From CAVTTH01 sp963737545 (lineage in GTDB: Bacteria; Verrucomicrobiota; Verrucomicrobiia; Chthoniobacterales; UBA10450), in NCBI GenBank assembly GCA_963737545.1, contig CAVTTH010000005.1, forward strand, positions 62,001 through 126,000: 64,000 nt of DNA, in the 5' to 3' direction. The position numbers and the translations under genes are program-made. Below the pieces are notes generated by a model. That model was given only the letters and a program-made list of their open reading frames with translations. It was not told where the DNA came from and ran no database searches. Every line of letters begins with the position of its first letter. Position 1 is the stretch's first letter. Positions 23,701 to 32,303 of the stretch are shown piece by piece.

Positions 23701-25565
23701 CTGTCTGCGCGCCTGCGTTTCATCATGGCAAGCCCGAATCCCGCCACGATGACTGCGACGGGCATTCCGGCAATGTTGAGCCACTTGACTCGATTCTCGA
23801 GCGAATCAATCTCCGCCCGCAGTTTCTTGCGCGTTTGTTTTAGCTGAATTTTTGCCTCGGCTTCCGTTTTGCGAAAATTAACCAGCTCCTGCTGCTGTTC
23901 GGGTGAGAGGATAAATCGCTGCCCACCCTCCTTGCCTTTTTGCAGCTCGTTCACCTTCCGCTGCGTCTCGGCCAGATTCTGTTCGAGCTCTTTGATCTGG
24001 CTCCGGTAATTCGCGTCCGCATCAGCCTGCAATTTTTGCACGACCGTGAACGGGCGTTCCCGCGAGGCCCGGCTTCGGACCGCGATGAGATTGCTGTCTC
24101 CCGCGAGTTGTTCGACGGCGCCTTGAGCAAAGGCCAGATTGCTATTCACCGGCATGATCAACCTTTGCCCGATCGCCTGAATTTCTCTCACTGCGATCGG
24201 GTCCTGAATCATGTCGGCATCTCCGATCAGCACGACCGTGTTTGGCTGAGCCGATTCTTTCAAGCCCGGTTCGGACGCGGACTTGTCGTCCGATTTTTGT
24301 TCGCCCGGACTGGCCGCTGGTTTCGGTTTCCCATCCGGAAAAGCTGTTTTGAATTTGCCCGTCAATCGGAGCGCGAGCGGATACTCGGTTCCGCTCGCAT
24401 TGAAATTATTTGCAATCTGCCCGCCCGCGATCGACGCCATCATGGCCTCGACCAATTCCGAATGCTTCGATGATTTGATCAGGACGGTTTCGGAAAGTCC
24501 ATCAGCTGGCGTGCCGGTAAATGCGCCGCTGAATGCCATCACGAGATTGTCTGCCTGCGCCGTGACGACATCGTTCTTGTCGATGGCCGTTTCGTTCAGC
24601 GCGAGGACGGCCGGCTGTGGGCCCTGTTGCGTTTGCGCGACGTGCTCCATGTCCGCGACGACTCTTGATGTATCGAAGGTGAGACCCCAGGCCTTGAACA
24701 ATTTGTCCAGCGTCGAACTGCTTTGCGGCGGCATCATTCCGGTTTGAACCTGCGAGCGATCAAGCACGCAAAGCGGATCGACAAACGCAATCAGTTTCCC
24801 GCCGCGCAAAACAAATTGGTCGAGCGCGTATTGCGTGGTCTCGGAGATTGTCTTCGGATGGATGACCAGCAGGACCTTGATGTCATCGGGAATCTTGTCT
24901 GCTGTGATTTCGACCTGCTTGACGTTGAAGTCTCGCTTGAGCTCATCCATAAACGCCCAGGCGGGCTGCCCCTGCCGCGGCGCCATCGGATTCATTCCAC
25001 CCATCACCGGCAGCGAACTCATCACTCCGAGAACGGGCTTCTCCGAGGTCATGACGCGAGCGATCGCGCGCGAAATATCGTATTCGAGAAGGCGCTCACG
25101 GTCCGGCGTCAAAAACGAGATCGCCTGCTTCTGGTCGAGCATCGCGACGCTCAGTCCGAGATAGACCCTCTCGCCGTTGCGAAGCGGCTGGCCTTCCACC
25201 CCATCGAGTCTGGCGGAATCTTCCGCATCGGAATCGGGCTCAGGATTCAACTGCTGAATCTCGATGTGGCCCTTTGACGCCTGTTTGTACTCACTCAGCA
25301 AATCACTGACACGTTGCGCGTAAGTCGTTAGGAAAACCGGCATCGTGCTCGCATTTCTCGTGCAGTAAAACCGGATCTGCACTGGTGTATCGAGCTTGGC
25401 CAGAATGGCTCTGGTCCCCGGCGAAAGGGTGTACGCTTTTTCGTCGGTCAGGTCGATGCGTTGCCGGAACCGGCCGGCGATGAAGTTAATCGCGATTAGT
25501 ATCAGCAGCATCGCGACGACGCCGATCGTGGAATAAAGCAAAGTGTCGAACCGCTTCTTTTTCAT
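23697..25565 (-). CDS. GldG-family ABC transport auxiliary protein
   Basis: A 622-residue protein with membrane helices near the N-terminus (IGVVAMLLILIAINFIAG) and at the C-terminus (WLNIAGMPVAVIVAGFGLAM), enclosing a large periplasmic GldG-like (ABC_transp_aux) domain. Landmarks are RIDLTDEKAYTLSPGTRAIL and GKLIAFVDPLCVLD. A coiled coil precedes the last helix (QNLAETQRKVNELQKG). In Bacteroidetes GldG works with GldA and GldF in gliding and secretion; here, as in many non-gliding bacteria, the role is unknown. It lies between the permease and the DUF4340 gene. Confidence 0.88.
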   Translation of the reverse strand: MKKKRFDTLLYSTIGVVAMLLILIAINFIAGRFRQRIDLTDEKAYTLSPGTRAILAKLDTPVQIRFYCTRNASTMPVFLTTYAQRVSDLLSEYKQASKGHIEIQQLNPEPDSDAEDSARLDGVEGQPLRNGERVYLGLSVAMLDQKQAISFLTPDRERLLEYDISRAIARVMTSEKPVLGVMSSLPVMGGMNPMAPRQGQPAWAFMDELKRDFNVKQVEITADKIPDDIKVLLVIHPKTISETTQYALDQFVLRGGKLIAFVDPLCVLDRSQVQTGMMPPQSSSTLDKLFKAWGLTFDTSRVVADMEHVAQTQQGPQPAVLALNETAIDKNDVVTAQADNLVMAFSGAFTGTPADGLSETVLIKSSKHSELVEAMMASIAGGQIANNFNASGTEYPLALRLTGKFKTAFPDGKPKPAASPGEQKSDDKSASEPGLKESAQPNTVVLIGDADMIQDPIAVREIQAIGQRLIMPVNSNLAFAQGAVEQLAGDSNLIAVRSRASRERPFTVVQKLQADADANYRSQIKELEQNLAETQRKVNELQKGKEGGQRFILSPEQQQELVNFRKTEAEAKIQLKQTRKKLRAEIDSLENRVKWLNIAGMPVAVIVAGFGLAMMKRRRADR

Positions 25566-25582
25566 GACTCCAGAATTCCGCT

Positions 25583-26398
25583 CTATCCGGCGCGGTGAGC
25601 CCGGATGATTACGCCGGTGGTGAACAGGCAGAACACGATCACTGAGAGGAAGAACAAAATGTCCCGCGAATCGATCACCCCTTTTTGAATGCTGTCAAAA
25701 TGGGTCATCACGCTGAAGGCCGCGATCATTTCGACGAACGACGGGCTCGCCCATTGCGTTAACAAATTTGTCACCGGCGGCCAACCGGCAAGGATGAGAA
25801 AAAGGCAAATCACCACCGAAAGAATAAAGCTGACCACCTGATTGCGCGTCATCGCGGAAGTCATCGCCGAGATCGACAGATAAGCGCCGGAAAGGAGCAA
25901 GCTGCCGAGATAACTCGCGAAAATGACGCCGTTATCGGGATGCCCAAGGTAATTGACCGTGATCACAATCGGAAACGTCAGGGCCAGCGCGATCGCAAGG
26001 ATCAGCCAGGAGGCCAGAAATTTTCCGACGATCGCCTGCCACGGGGTGATCGGCATCGTCAAGAGCAACTCCATTGTGCCGAGCCGGCGTTCTTCCGACC
26101 ACATACGCATTCCGACCGCGGGAACGAGGAACAGGTAAAGCCACGGATGCCATCCAAAAAAAGCCAGGAGATTGGCCTGGCCCTGCGCGAAAAATCCCGC
26201 GACCATGAACGTGAAAAACCCCGAGAGCAGCAGGAAGATGACAATGAAAATATATGCAACCGGTGAGGCGAAGTAGCCGTTCACTTCACGTTTCGCGATC
26301 GTCACAATGTGTCGCAGCGCGCCGGCGCTCTCTGGCTGCTCGCGCCGGACCGTCGCCGCACCGACGGCTACGGGTGTGTTCAGGGTTGCTTCGCTCAT
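25583..26398 (-). CDS. ABC-2 type permease (GldF-like)
   Basis: A 271-residue permease with six hydrophobic segments, for example VAYIFIVIFLLLSGFFTFMV and PWLYLFLVPAVGMRMWSEER, the latter including the R-M-W-S-E-E block characteristic of GldF-like ABC-2 permeases. The start overlaps the stop of the ATPase gene by 4 bp. With the ATPase and the GldG-like protein it should form one ABC complex. The substrate is unknown. Confidence 0.9.
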   Translation of the reverse strand: MSEATLNTPVAVGAATVRREQPESAGALRHIVTIAKREVNGYFASPVAYIFIVIFLLLSGFFTFMVAGFFAQGQANLLAFFGWHPWLYLFLVPAVGMRMWSEERRLGTMELLLTMPITPWQAIVGKFLASWLILAIALALTFPIVITVNYLGHPDNGVIFASYLGSLLLSGAYLSISAMTSAMTRNQVVSFILSVVICLFLILAGWPPVTNLLTQWASPSFVEMIAAFSVMTHFDSIQKGVIDSRDILFFLSVIVFCLFTTGVIIRAHRAG

Positions 26399-27354
26399 GC
26401 GGACTTCTCCTGCCTGGTTTCGGGCAGCGTGATGTTCCGGAAAACTTCGTCGAGTCGGCCTTCCTCGGTATGCAACTCCTCAATCTTCCAACGTTCCGCC
26501 AGGGCGAGTTCGCCGATGATGCGAGCTAATTCCCCGCGTTCGCCATTCTTCCGCACGTACGCCCGAACCGTCACCGGCGACTCGTTCAGCACGACGCATT
26601 TTTCGATCGCCGGAAGTTGATTCAGCTTTTGCGTGACCGCAGCGGAATTTCCGTCGAGGAGCCGCACGGTCACGGCTCCGGCATGCTCCGAGCGCTGCTT
26701 CAATTCCTCGGGCGTGCCGTTCGCCACGATCTGGCCGCGATCGATAATGATCGCGCGCGAACACGCCGCTTCGACTTCTTCGAGGATATGTGTTGAGAAG
26801 ATGATCGCCTTGGTTCGGCCCATCTTCCGAATCAAAGTCCTCACCTCGTGCTTTTGGTTCGGATCCAGCCCGTCGGTTGGCTCGTCCAAAATCAACACAT
26901 CAGGATCGTGAATGATCGATTGCGCGAAACAGGTCCGATGCCGGTAGCCTTTGGACAGCGTTTCGACACTTTGACGGAGCACTGAATCGAGGAAACACAT
27001 CTCGACCACGCGATCAATCGCGCGCTTCTTCGCTTCGCCCCGCAAACCGCGGAGTTCCGCCGCGAAGCCAAGGAATCCCAGCACCGTCATATCAGTGTAG
27101 GAAGGTGCGTTCTCGGGGAGGTAACCGATCAGGCGTTTCGCTGGAATCGGATTATCCAGCATGTTGAATCCGCCGATCGAAACTTCGCCGGCTGAGGGCG
27201 GGATGAATCCCGTGATCATGCGCATGGTGGTGGACTTGCCCGCGCCGTTCGGCCCGAGAAAGCCCAGCACTTCGCCCATCTCCACCGTGAATGACACCCC
27301 ATTCACCGCCGTGTTCGTTCCAAATGATTTCTTGAGATTTCGAACTCTGATCAT
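26395..27354 (-). CDS. ABC transporter ATP-binding protein (GldA-like)
   Basis: A 319-residue ATPase with Walker A GPNGAGKST near residue 36, the signature motif LSKGYRHR, Walker B VLILDEPTDGLDP and the switch His in FSTHILEEVEA. The extra C-terminal about 90 residues are typical of GldA/CcmA-like ATPases that drive ABC-2 permeases. It is the first gene of the leftward four-gene cluster ATPase, permease, GldG, DUF4340, and is separated from the MacB-like gene by about 140 bp that may hold its promoter. Confidence 0.93.
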   Translation of the reverse strand: MIRVRNLKKSFGTNTAVNGVSFTVEMGEVLGFLGPNGAGKSTTMRMITGFIPPSAGEVSIGGFNMLDNPIPAKRLIGYLPENAPSYTDMTVLGFLGFAAELRGLRGEAKKRAIDRVVEMCFLDSVLRQSVETLSKGYRHRTCFAQSIIHDPDVLILDEPTDGLDPNQKHEVRTLIRKMGRTKAIIFSTHILEEVEAACSRAIIIDRGQIVANGTPEELKQRSEHAGAVTVRLLDGNSAAVTQKLNQLPAIEKCVVLNESPVTVRAYVRKNGERGELARIIGELALAERWKIEELHTEEGRLDEVFRNITLPETRQEKSA

Positions 27355-27497
27355 CGCGGAAATTTTCAGATTTGTATGACAATCATTTTTTCGAAATGTT
27401 CAAGTGCCAGTTCGACTTTAGCCGGCCAATTCGCGCCGCGGTAACGTGCCACAATTCCGATTTCCCTGGTGGTGGAACTAATTTGGAGGGCGCGCAA

Positions 27498-28244
27498 TCA
27501 AACGGAAAGCGCTCCCGCGAACTCGGTAGAGGCGGCGATCGCTCCGTCGCTCTCGATAACACCGTCGCGCAAGTGCACCGCCCGGCGGGCGTGGCGAGCA
27601 ATGTCCGCTTCGTGGGTGACCAAAATGATGGTGTTGCCCTGATGGTAAAGGTTCTCGAAAAGCGCCATGATTTCCTCGCCGGTTTTCGAATCCAGGTTCC
27701 CGGTCGGTTCGTCAGCCAGAATGATGGAAGGACGATTGACCAGCGCACGAGCGATGGCGACACGCTGGCGCTGGCCGCCCGACAATTCGTTAGGCTTATG
27801 ATGGACCCGGTCACCCAGACCGACATCACGCAGGGTCTGGGCGGCACGTTCCTCCCGCGTCTCGGGGTCAATCCCGGCGTAGATCAGCGGCAACTCCACG
27901 TTATGCAGGCTGTCCGAGCGCGGCAGCAGATTAAAAGTTTGAAAAACAAAGCCGATCTCGCGATTCCGGATGGCTGCCAGCTCGTCGCCGTTCATTTCCG
28001 ACACATTCTTGCCGTTGAATTCGTAACGGCCGGAACTGGGCGTATCGAGACAGCCAAGCATGTTCATGAGCGTTGATTTTCCACTGCCGCTCGGTCCCAT
28101 GATCGCCAGATATTCGTTCCGCCGAATTTGCAAGGTCACGCCGCGCAATGCGTGCACCGTCTCTTCACCCATGACGTAATGCTTGGTGATGTTCTCGATG
28201 TCGATGACGACCGGACCGATGGGACGAGAAGTGACGAGTGACAA
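27498..28244 (-). CDS. ABC transporter ATP-binding protein (MacB/LolD type)
   Basis: A 248-residue ATPase with Walker A GPSGSGKST, signature LSGGQRQRVAIARAL and Walker B ILADEPTGNLD, of the MacB/LolD group that couples to FtsX-type permeases. No FtsX-type permease gene follows in the window. The only usable start is TTG at 28244, because the frame is closed by the stop of the four-helix-bundle gene 18 bp upstream; the first codons (SLVTSRP) therefore come from the repeat that flanks that gene. With the adaptor gene at 28677-30035 it suggests a MacAB-like efflux or lipoprotein system. Confidence 0.88.
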   Translation of the reverse strand: MSLVTSRPIGPVVIDIENITKHYVMGEETVHALRGVTLQIRRNEYLAIMGPSGSGKSTLMNMLGCLDTPSSGRYEFNGKNVSEMNGDELAAIRNREIGFVFQTFNLLPRSDSLHNVELPLIYAGIDPETREERAAQTLRDVGLGDRVHHKPNELSGGQRQRVAIARALVNRPSIILADEPTGNLDSKTGEEIMALFENLYHQGNTIILVTHEADIARHARRAVHLRDGVIESDGAIAASTEFAGALSV

Positions 28245-28680
28245 GGGACGAGTGATGAGTTACTGCCGCGCCGCCAGCGTGCGACGCAAGACATTTAGCA
28301 TTCGGCGTAACTCGCTGATCAGCTCAAACGCTGCAGTCGCCGTTGCCGGTTCAAACAACTGTAGTTCCGTGCTCAGGATAAGTTGAGTGTCGAGTTCGGC
28401 CACGGAGCCTTCGGCGTGAGAGATAAATTGAACAAACTCGCCGGTCGTGTGCCGAGCCTGTCCCTCGGCGATGTTCGATGGGATGGAGACCGCGGCGCGG
28501 CGCATTTGCGCAACCAATCCAAATTTCTCCGCTGACGGGAAGGTCTGCGTCAGTCGATAAATGACTTTCGCCAGAGCGATTCCTTTCTGCCAGACAACCA
28601 GATCTTTGTAACTGCGAACACTAGATTTCATCCGCACCTTCTATCGCCAATCTCGTCACTCGTCACCCATCCCTCATCAC
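28224..28680. mobile_element. Four-helix-bundle cassette 1 with inverted flanking repeats
   Basis: The short gene at 28260-28631 is bracketed by GTGACGAGTGAC (28231-28242) and its exact complement GTCACTCGTCAC (28655-28666). Around these, both arms are made of the same 8-base words in opposite orientation: GTGACGAG, GTGATGAG, GGGACGAG (for example GTGATGAG at 28252-28259 and CTCATCAC at 28673-28680). The element starts at the stop of the adaptor gene and ends inside the first codons of the MacB-like gene. No transposase is present. The interpretation as an inserted cassette is inference. Confidence 0.6.
28260..28631 (-). CDS. Four-helix-bundle protein (S23/IVP family)
   Basis: A 123-residue all-helical protein of the family found in 23S rRNA intervening sequences. 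Family landmarks are SYKDLVVWQKGIALAKVIY near the N-terminus, GLVAQMRRAAVSIPSNIAEG in the middle and ELDTQLILSTEL later. The ATG at 28631 is preceded by AAGGTG at a suitable distance, so it is preferred over the in-frame GTG at 28637. The gene lies between the adaptor and ATPase genes of a MacAB-like pair, same strand, inside inverted repeats. Its molecular role is not known outside rRNA intervening sequences and retroelement accessory proteins. Confidence 0.92.
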   Translation of the reverse strand: MKSSVRSYKDLVVWQKGIALAKVIYRLTQTFPSAEKFGLVAQMRRAAVSIPSNIAEGQARHTTGEFVQFISHAEGSVAELDTQLILSTELQLFEPATATAAFELISELRRMLNVLRRTLAARQ

Positions 28681-30035
28681 TTCACCGTATCCTTTTCGAT
28701 CACGACCTTGGCGCCATCCTTCAGTTTTCGACTGATGGCGCTGTAACTTCCCGAAATCACTTCTTCGCCCGGTGCGATCCCGCTTTTGATTTCCATGTAG
28801 GTATCGTCGGCAATACCAGTGACGACCTTTTTCATCTGCGCTTTGCTCCCATTCTTCACAAACACGACTCGAAGGAGTTTTTCCCGTTCCTCTTTCTGCT
28901 GCGCTTTGACCTGGCGATTGTCGGTTACCTCCACATCGTTATCAGTTTTGTCGCGGGCCACCGCTTTCTGTTTGCGTTTCTCGATTTCTTCCGGGCTCAA
29001 AGTGCTGTCGCCCGTGCGGATGGTCACACTCTGCATCGGCACGGCGACGGCATCCTTGACCATGCTGGTCTCGATTTCCGCCGTGCAACTGAGTCCCGGC
29101 CGTAGCCGGACGTCCTGATCGAGAATCTGAATCTTTACCTCGAAGTTAGTGACCTCTTCCTGGGTCCCGGCACCTGTGGTTTTCCCGGTGTTCGCGATTT
29201 GCTGCACCGCACCGGTAAATTTTCGATCGCCATAGGCATCGATCGTTATCGTAGCCTTGTCATTAAGCTTCACGTTCACGACGTCATTTTCGTTTACATC
29301 GACCACGGCCTGCATGTGGGTAAGATCAGCCACGCGCAACACTTCGGTGCCAGCGAACTGATTTGTCGCCACCACGCGTTCGCCCAATTTGCTGTTTAGG
29401 ATCGTTACCGTCCCATCGATCGGAGAGTAGATCGTCGTTTTGGAAAGTTGATCGCGTGCCTGACTTGAGCCGGCCTCCGCGCGTTCGATTTCATGCTGCG
29501 AACTCTCGTAAGTGGATTTTCCGACGTCATAGGCCGTTTTGGCTGCGGTAAATTCGGATTCGGAAATCATCTTTTTATCAAAGAGATCCTGACTTCGTTT
29601 TAAATCTTGTTCTGCTTTGTCCATCGAAGCCTTCTGCTGCAGGTGGATCGCCTTCGCTGCGCTAATCCCGGCGAGTTGTTGTTCGACCAATGCTTTGTAA
29701 GAATCGGGCTTGATCTTCAAAAGGAGATCGCCCTTCTTCACCGTCATGCCGTCTTCAACCGGAAGTTCCGTGATTTCACCGGCGACTTCCGGAGAAATCT
29801 TTACTTCGACTTCAGGCTGAACTTTCCCGGTAGCCGAAACAGTTTGGACGATCGTTTTCCGAATCGCTTTCTCGGTCGTGACGGGAATCGGCTTCTCGCG
29901 TTTCCCGGAAATGATCGAGCCAATGATCAGCAAGAGAACGAGGCCAATCGAACCAAAGATGATGTAGCGTTTGCGCCGCGATCGCCGCTTCTTGGCCGGA
30001 ATGGCAACGGCGGGAGTGGAGAGGGCTTGGTGCAT
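28677..30035 (-). CDS. Periplasmic adaptor subunit (MacA/HlyD family)
   Basis: A 452-residue membrane-fusion protein with an N-terminal membrane anchor (RYIIFGSIGLVLLLIIGSII). It then shows the lipoyl half-motif VKISPEVAGEITELPVEDGM, a coiled-coil hairpin (about residues 115-200, KASMDKAEQDLKRSQDLF), the second lipoyl half ARDQLSKTTIYSPIDGTV and a beta-barrel. A charged insertion (about residues 355-400) lies before the last domain. It would bridge an inner-membrane ABC pump and an outer-membrane channel. Cassette 1 separates it from the ATPase gene. Confidence 0.9.
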   Translation of the reverse strand: MHQALSTPAVAIPAKKRRSRRKRYIIFGSIGLVLLLIIGSIISGKREKPIPVTTEKAIRKTIVQTVSATGKVQPEVEVKISPEVAGEITELPVEDGMTVKKGDLLLKIKPDSYKALVEQQLAGISAAKAIHLQQKASMDKAEQDLKRSQDLFDKKMISESEFTAAKTAYDVGKSTYESSQHEIERAEAGSSQARDQLSKTTIYSPIDGTVTILNSKLGERVVATNQFAGTEVLRVADLTHMQAVVDVNENDVVNVKLNDKATITIDAYGDRKFTGAVQQIANTGKTTGAGTQEEVTNFEVKIQILDQDVRLRPGLSCTAEIETSMVKDAVAVPMQSVTIRTGDSTLSPEEIEKRKQKAVARDKTDNDVEVTDNRQVKAQQKEEREKLLRVVFVKNGSKAQMKKVVTGIADDTYMEIKSGIAPGEEVISGSYSAISRKLKDGAKVVIEKDTVK

Positions 30036-30145
30036 GGGGCGAATATTCCGAAAGGCCGGGACAAATAGCGCGTTCTTAGACCATTGAAAAGGGAAACCCG
30101 TTCAGGATGCTCATCCGTTGGACGTAGCCCGGCAACATTTTGGAT

Positions 30146-31210
30146 TCAACCAATTTGTGCGGCTGGCATTCCGAGTCGTTCGCGAAGACGCTGAAGCGCC
30201 CAAGCGGCGTGTTCGGCGACGAGCGGCTCCCGATCGAAGGCCGCCCGCTCCAGTGCCGGCAAATCATCGGCGTCACCGACGTTGCCCAACGCAACGCAAA
30301 CATTGCGCAGGAATCCACGGCGCTTGATTCGTTTGATCGGCGAATTGCGAAAGAGTCTGCGAAAATCCTCATCGTCGAGTTGCAAATAATCGCGCAGCGC
30401 CATGCCCATCGTCGAAGTTCGCGCTGCGAATGCGCTCTCGCGCGAAACTTCCGCAAATCGATTCCAGGGGCAGGCGTCGAGGCAATCGTCGCAACCGAAA
30501 ATCCGATCGCCGATCAGCGGTCGAAAATCGAGCGGGATCGCGCCTTTCAATTCGATGGTGAGATAAGAAATGCAACGCCGCGCATCCAGGCGATGCGGAG
30601 CGGTTATCGCTCCGGTCGGACAGGCGGTGATGCAACGAGTGCAACTTCCACATCGCGCGGGCTGTGGCGAATCGGGCGAAATTTCAAGCGTTGTCAGGAT
30701 TTCGGCCAGGAAAAACCAGGTACCCAGCCTGGCATCCAGCAGCATTGTGCTCTTGCCGTGCCAGCCGACACCCGCTTCCGCGGCGAAATCCCGCTCCAAT
30801 ATCGGCCCCGTATCGACATAACATTTCTGAGTTCCACCGCGCTCGTGAAGAAAAGCATCGATTCTATCGAGCCTACGCGAAATGAGTTCGTGATAGTCGT
30901 CGCCCCAAGCGTAGCGAGCGATTCGGCCCCTGGCCGCTGGCCGATCAGGCGGCCGCTCTCCCTGCCAATAATTTAGCGCAAGAACGACGACCGAGGACGC
31001 GCCGGGAAGTACGGTGTGCGGATCGCACCGTTTTCCTGCGGTGCGTTCCATCCAATCCATTTCGCCGGCCGCACCCTCGTCCAGCCAATCTCGAAAATCC
31101 GCTGCGTGCGCCGGCGGCCGACATCGCGCCACCCGGCAGGAATCGAAACCGAGCTCGGCCGCGAGATCTACGACTTCTGACTTGAGATGCACGGGGCTCG
31201 CAGGAGTCAT
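30146..31210 (-). CDS. queG: Epoxyqueuosine reductase QueG
   Basis: A 354-residue cobalamin- and iron-sulphur-dependent enzyme that performs the last step of queuosine synthesis in tRNA. Two ferredoxin-type clusters are visible: CGSCTRCITACP and CDDCLDACPWN. The proposed catalytic Asp is in YVDTGPILERDFA. The C-terminus has HEAT-like sequence (RNVCVALGNVGDADDLPALE), as in longer QueG forms. It overlaps aroK by 4 bp. Confidence 0.95.
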   Translation of the reverse strand: MTPASPVHLKSEVVDLAAELGFDSCRVARCRPPAHAADFRDWLDEGAAGEMDWMERTAGKRCDPHTVLPGASSVVVLALNYWQGERPPDRPAARGRIARYAWGDDYHELISRRLDRIDAFLHERGGTQKCYVDTGPILERDFAAEAGVGWHGKSTMLLDARLGTWFFLAEILTTLEISPDSPQPARCGSCTRCITACPTGAITAPHRLDARRCISYLTIELKGAIPLDFRPLIGDRIFGCDDCLDACPWNRFAEVSRESAFAARTSTMGMALRDYLQLDDEDFRRLFRNSPIKRIKRRGFLRNVCVALGNVGDADDLPALERAAFDREPLVAEHAAWALQRLRERLGMPAAQIG

Positions 31211-31743
31211 GGCGATTCATTCCGCGAAGCTTCAATTCTCCGCAAGATTGCTTCTGCGACTTCTTGCGGCGTGAGATTGGACGTGAGCAGGTTCATCTCC
31301 GCCGCCGCGCGATAGAGTGGCGCGCGTTCTTCCAGTAATCTTTTCGCTGTTGCGCGTGGGTTTTCGGTTTGGATCAGCGGTCGAGTCGATCGAAGCATAA
31401 GCCGGCGGAAAAATGTTTCTTCATCCGCATCCAGATGGACGACCAAGCCGAGTCTCTTGATCAACTCGACATTTTCCGCTCGGAGCACAATTCCACCGCC
31501 GGTGACAATGATTGCGTCGCGTTCCCCTTGCACTCGGCGAAGCATTTCGGTCTCGGCATCGCGGAACGTTCCCTCGCCATGCCTGGCAAAAATCTCCGCG
31601 ATCGGCATTCCGACATCTCGTGAGATCATCTCATCCGTATCGAAGCACGGGAGTCCGGTAATCCGGGCCAAACAGCGTCCGACGGACGACTTCCCTGCGC
31701 CCATGAAACCAATGAGGACGATGGATCGGCCGCGCTCGGTCAT
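31207..31743 (-). CDS. aroK: Shikimate kinase
   Basis: A 178-residue kinase that phosphorylates shikimate at O3 in aromatic amino acid synthesis. The P-loop is GFMGAGKSSVGR near residue 13, the shikimate-binding Asp is in CFDTDEMI, and the GGG loop is VTGGGIVLR. The lid region has RSTRPLI. Length is normal. It is divergent from purE, about 60 bp away, and translationally coupled to queG. Confidence 0.95.
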   Translation of the reverse strand: MTERGRSIVLIGFMGAGKSSVGRCLARITGLPCFDTDEMISRDVGMPIAEIFARHGEGTFRDAETEMLRRVQGERDAIIVTGGGIVLRAENVELIKRLGLVVHLDADEETFFRRLMLRSTRPLIQTENPRATAKRLLEERAPLYRAAAEMNLLTSNLTPQEVAEAILRRIEASRNESP

Positions 31744-31805
31744 GAGGAAAAGTAGCGCAACGCTTCCAGCTTGCGAAAATTCGGGAAGTGATGGAGAGCG
31801 TTCTT

Positions 31806-32303
31806 ATGCCCGAAGCAAAATCGCCCGCGCTCGTCGCGATCATCATGGGAAGCAAATCGGATTGGGAGACCATGCGCCATACCGTCGAAACTCTCAATGA
31901 TCTTGGTGTCCCTAACGAGTATCATGTTCTTTCCGCGCATCGCACTCCGGACGCGACGGCAGATTTTGCACGGAAGGCGGCGGAGCGGGGATTGCGCGTG
32001 ATCATCGCCGGAGCAGGATCGGCGGCGCATTTGGCGGGAGTCATCGCCGGATTGACTCAGCTGCCAGTCCTTGGAGTGCCAATCCCTTCGTCGGCATTAA
32101 ACGGACTCGATTCTCTTCTTGCCACCGTGCAAATGCCGGGCGGCATTCCGGTCGGAACGCTTGCGATTGGAACAGCGGGCGCGAAAAACGCGGCGATTCT
32201 TGCCGCCAGCATTCTGGCTCTTTCCGACGACGGTGTTCGACGAAATCTCGAATCGTTTCGGAAAAAACAAACCGACGCGGTGCTCGCCCAGCGTCTCCCA
32301 TGA
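31806..32303 (+). CDS. purE: 5-(carboxyamino)imidazole ribonucleotide mutase
   Basis: A 165-residue class I PurE that converts N5-CAIR to CAIR in purine synthesis. Motifs are IIMGSKSDWETM at the N-terminus, LSAHRTPD and the strand ITQLPVLGVPIPS-like segment that follows. In-frame starts at 31788 (GTG) and 31791 exist, but GGAG at 31793-31796 is well placed for the ATG at 31806. No purK is adjacent. It overlaps the next gene by 4 bp. Confidence 0.93.
   Translation: MPEAKSPALVAIIMGSKSDWETMRHTVETLNDLGVPNEYHVLSAHRTPDATADFARKAAERGLRVIIAGAGSAAHLAGVIAGLTQLPVLGVPIPSSALNGLDSLLATVQMPGGIPVGTLAIGTAGAKNAAILAASILALSDDGVRRNLESFRKKQTDAVLAQRLP

Noticed and set aside
27355..27497. Remnant of an FtsX-type permease between the two ABC clusters
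   Set aside because: The 143-bp gap shows no hydrophobic reading frame in any phase.
27372..28076. Plus-strand open frame of 234 codons
   Set aside because: Antisense to the MacB-like ATPase, whose Walker motifs are clear; composition is that of a shadow frame.
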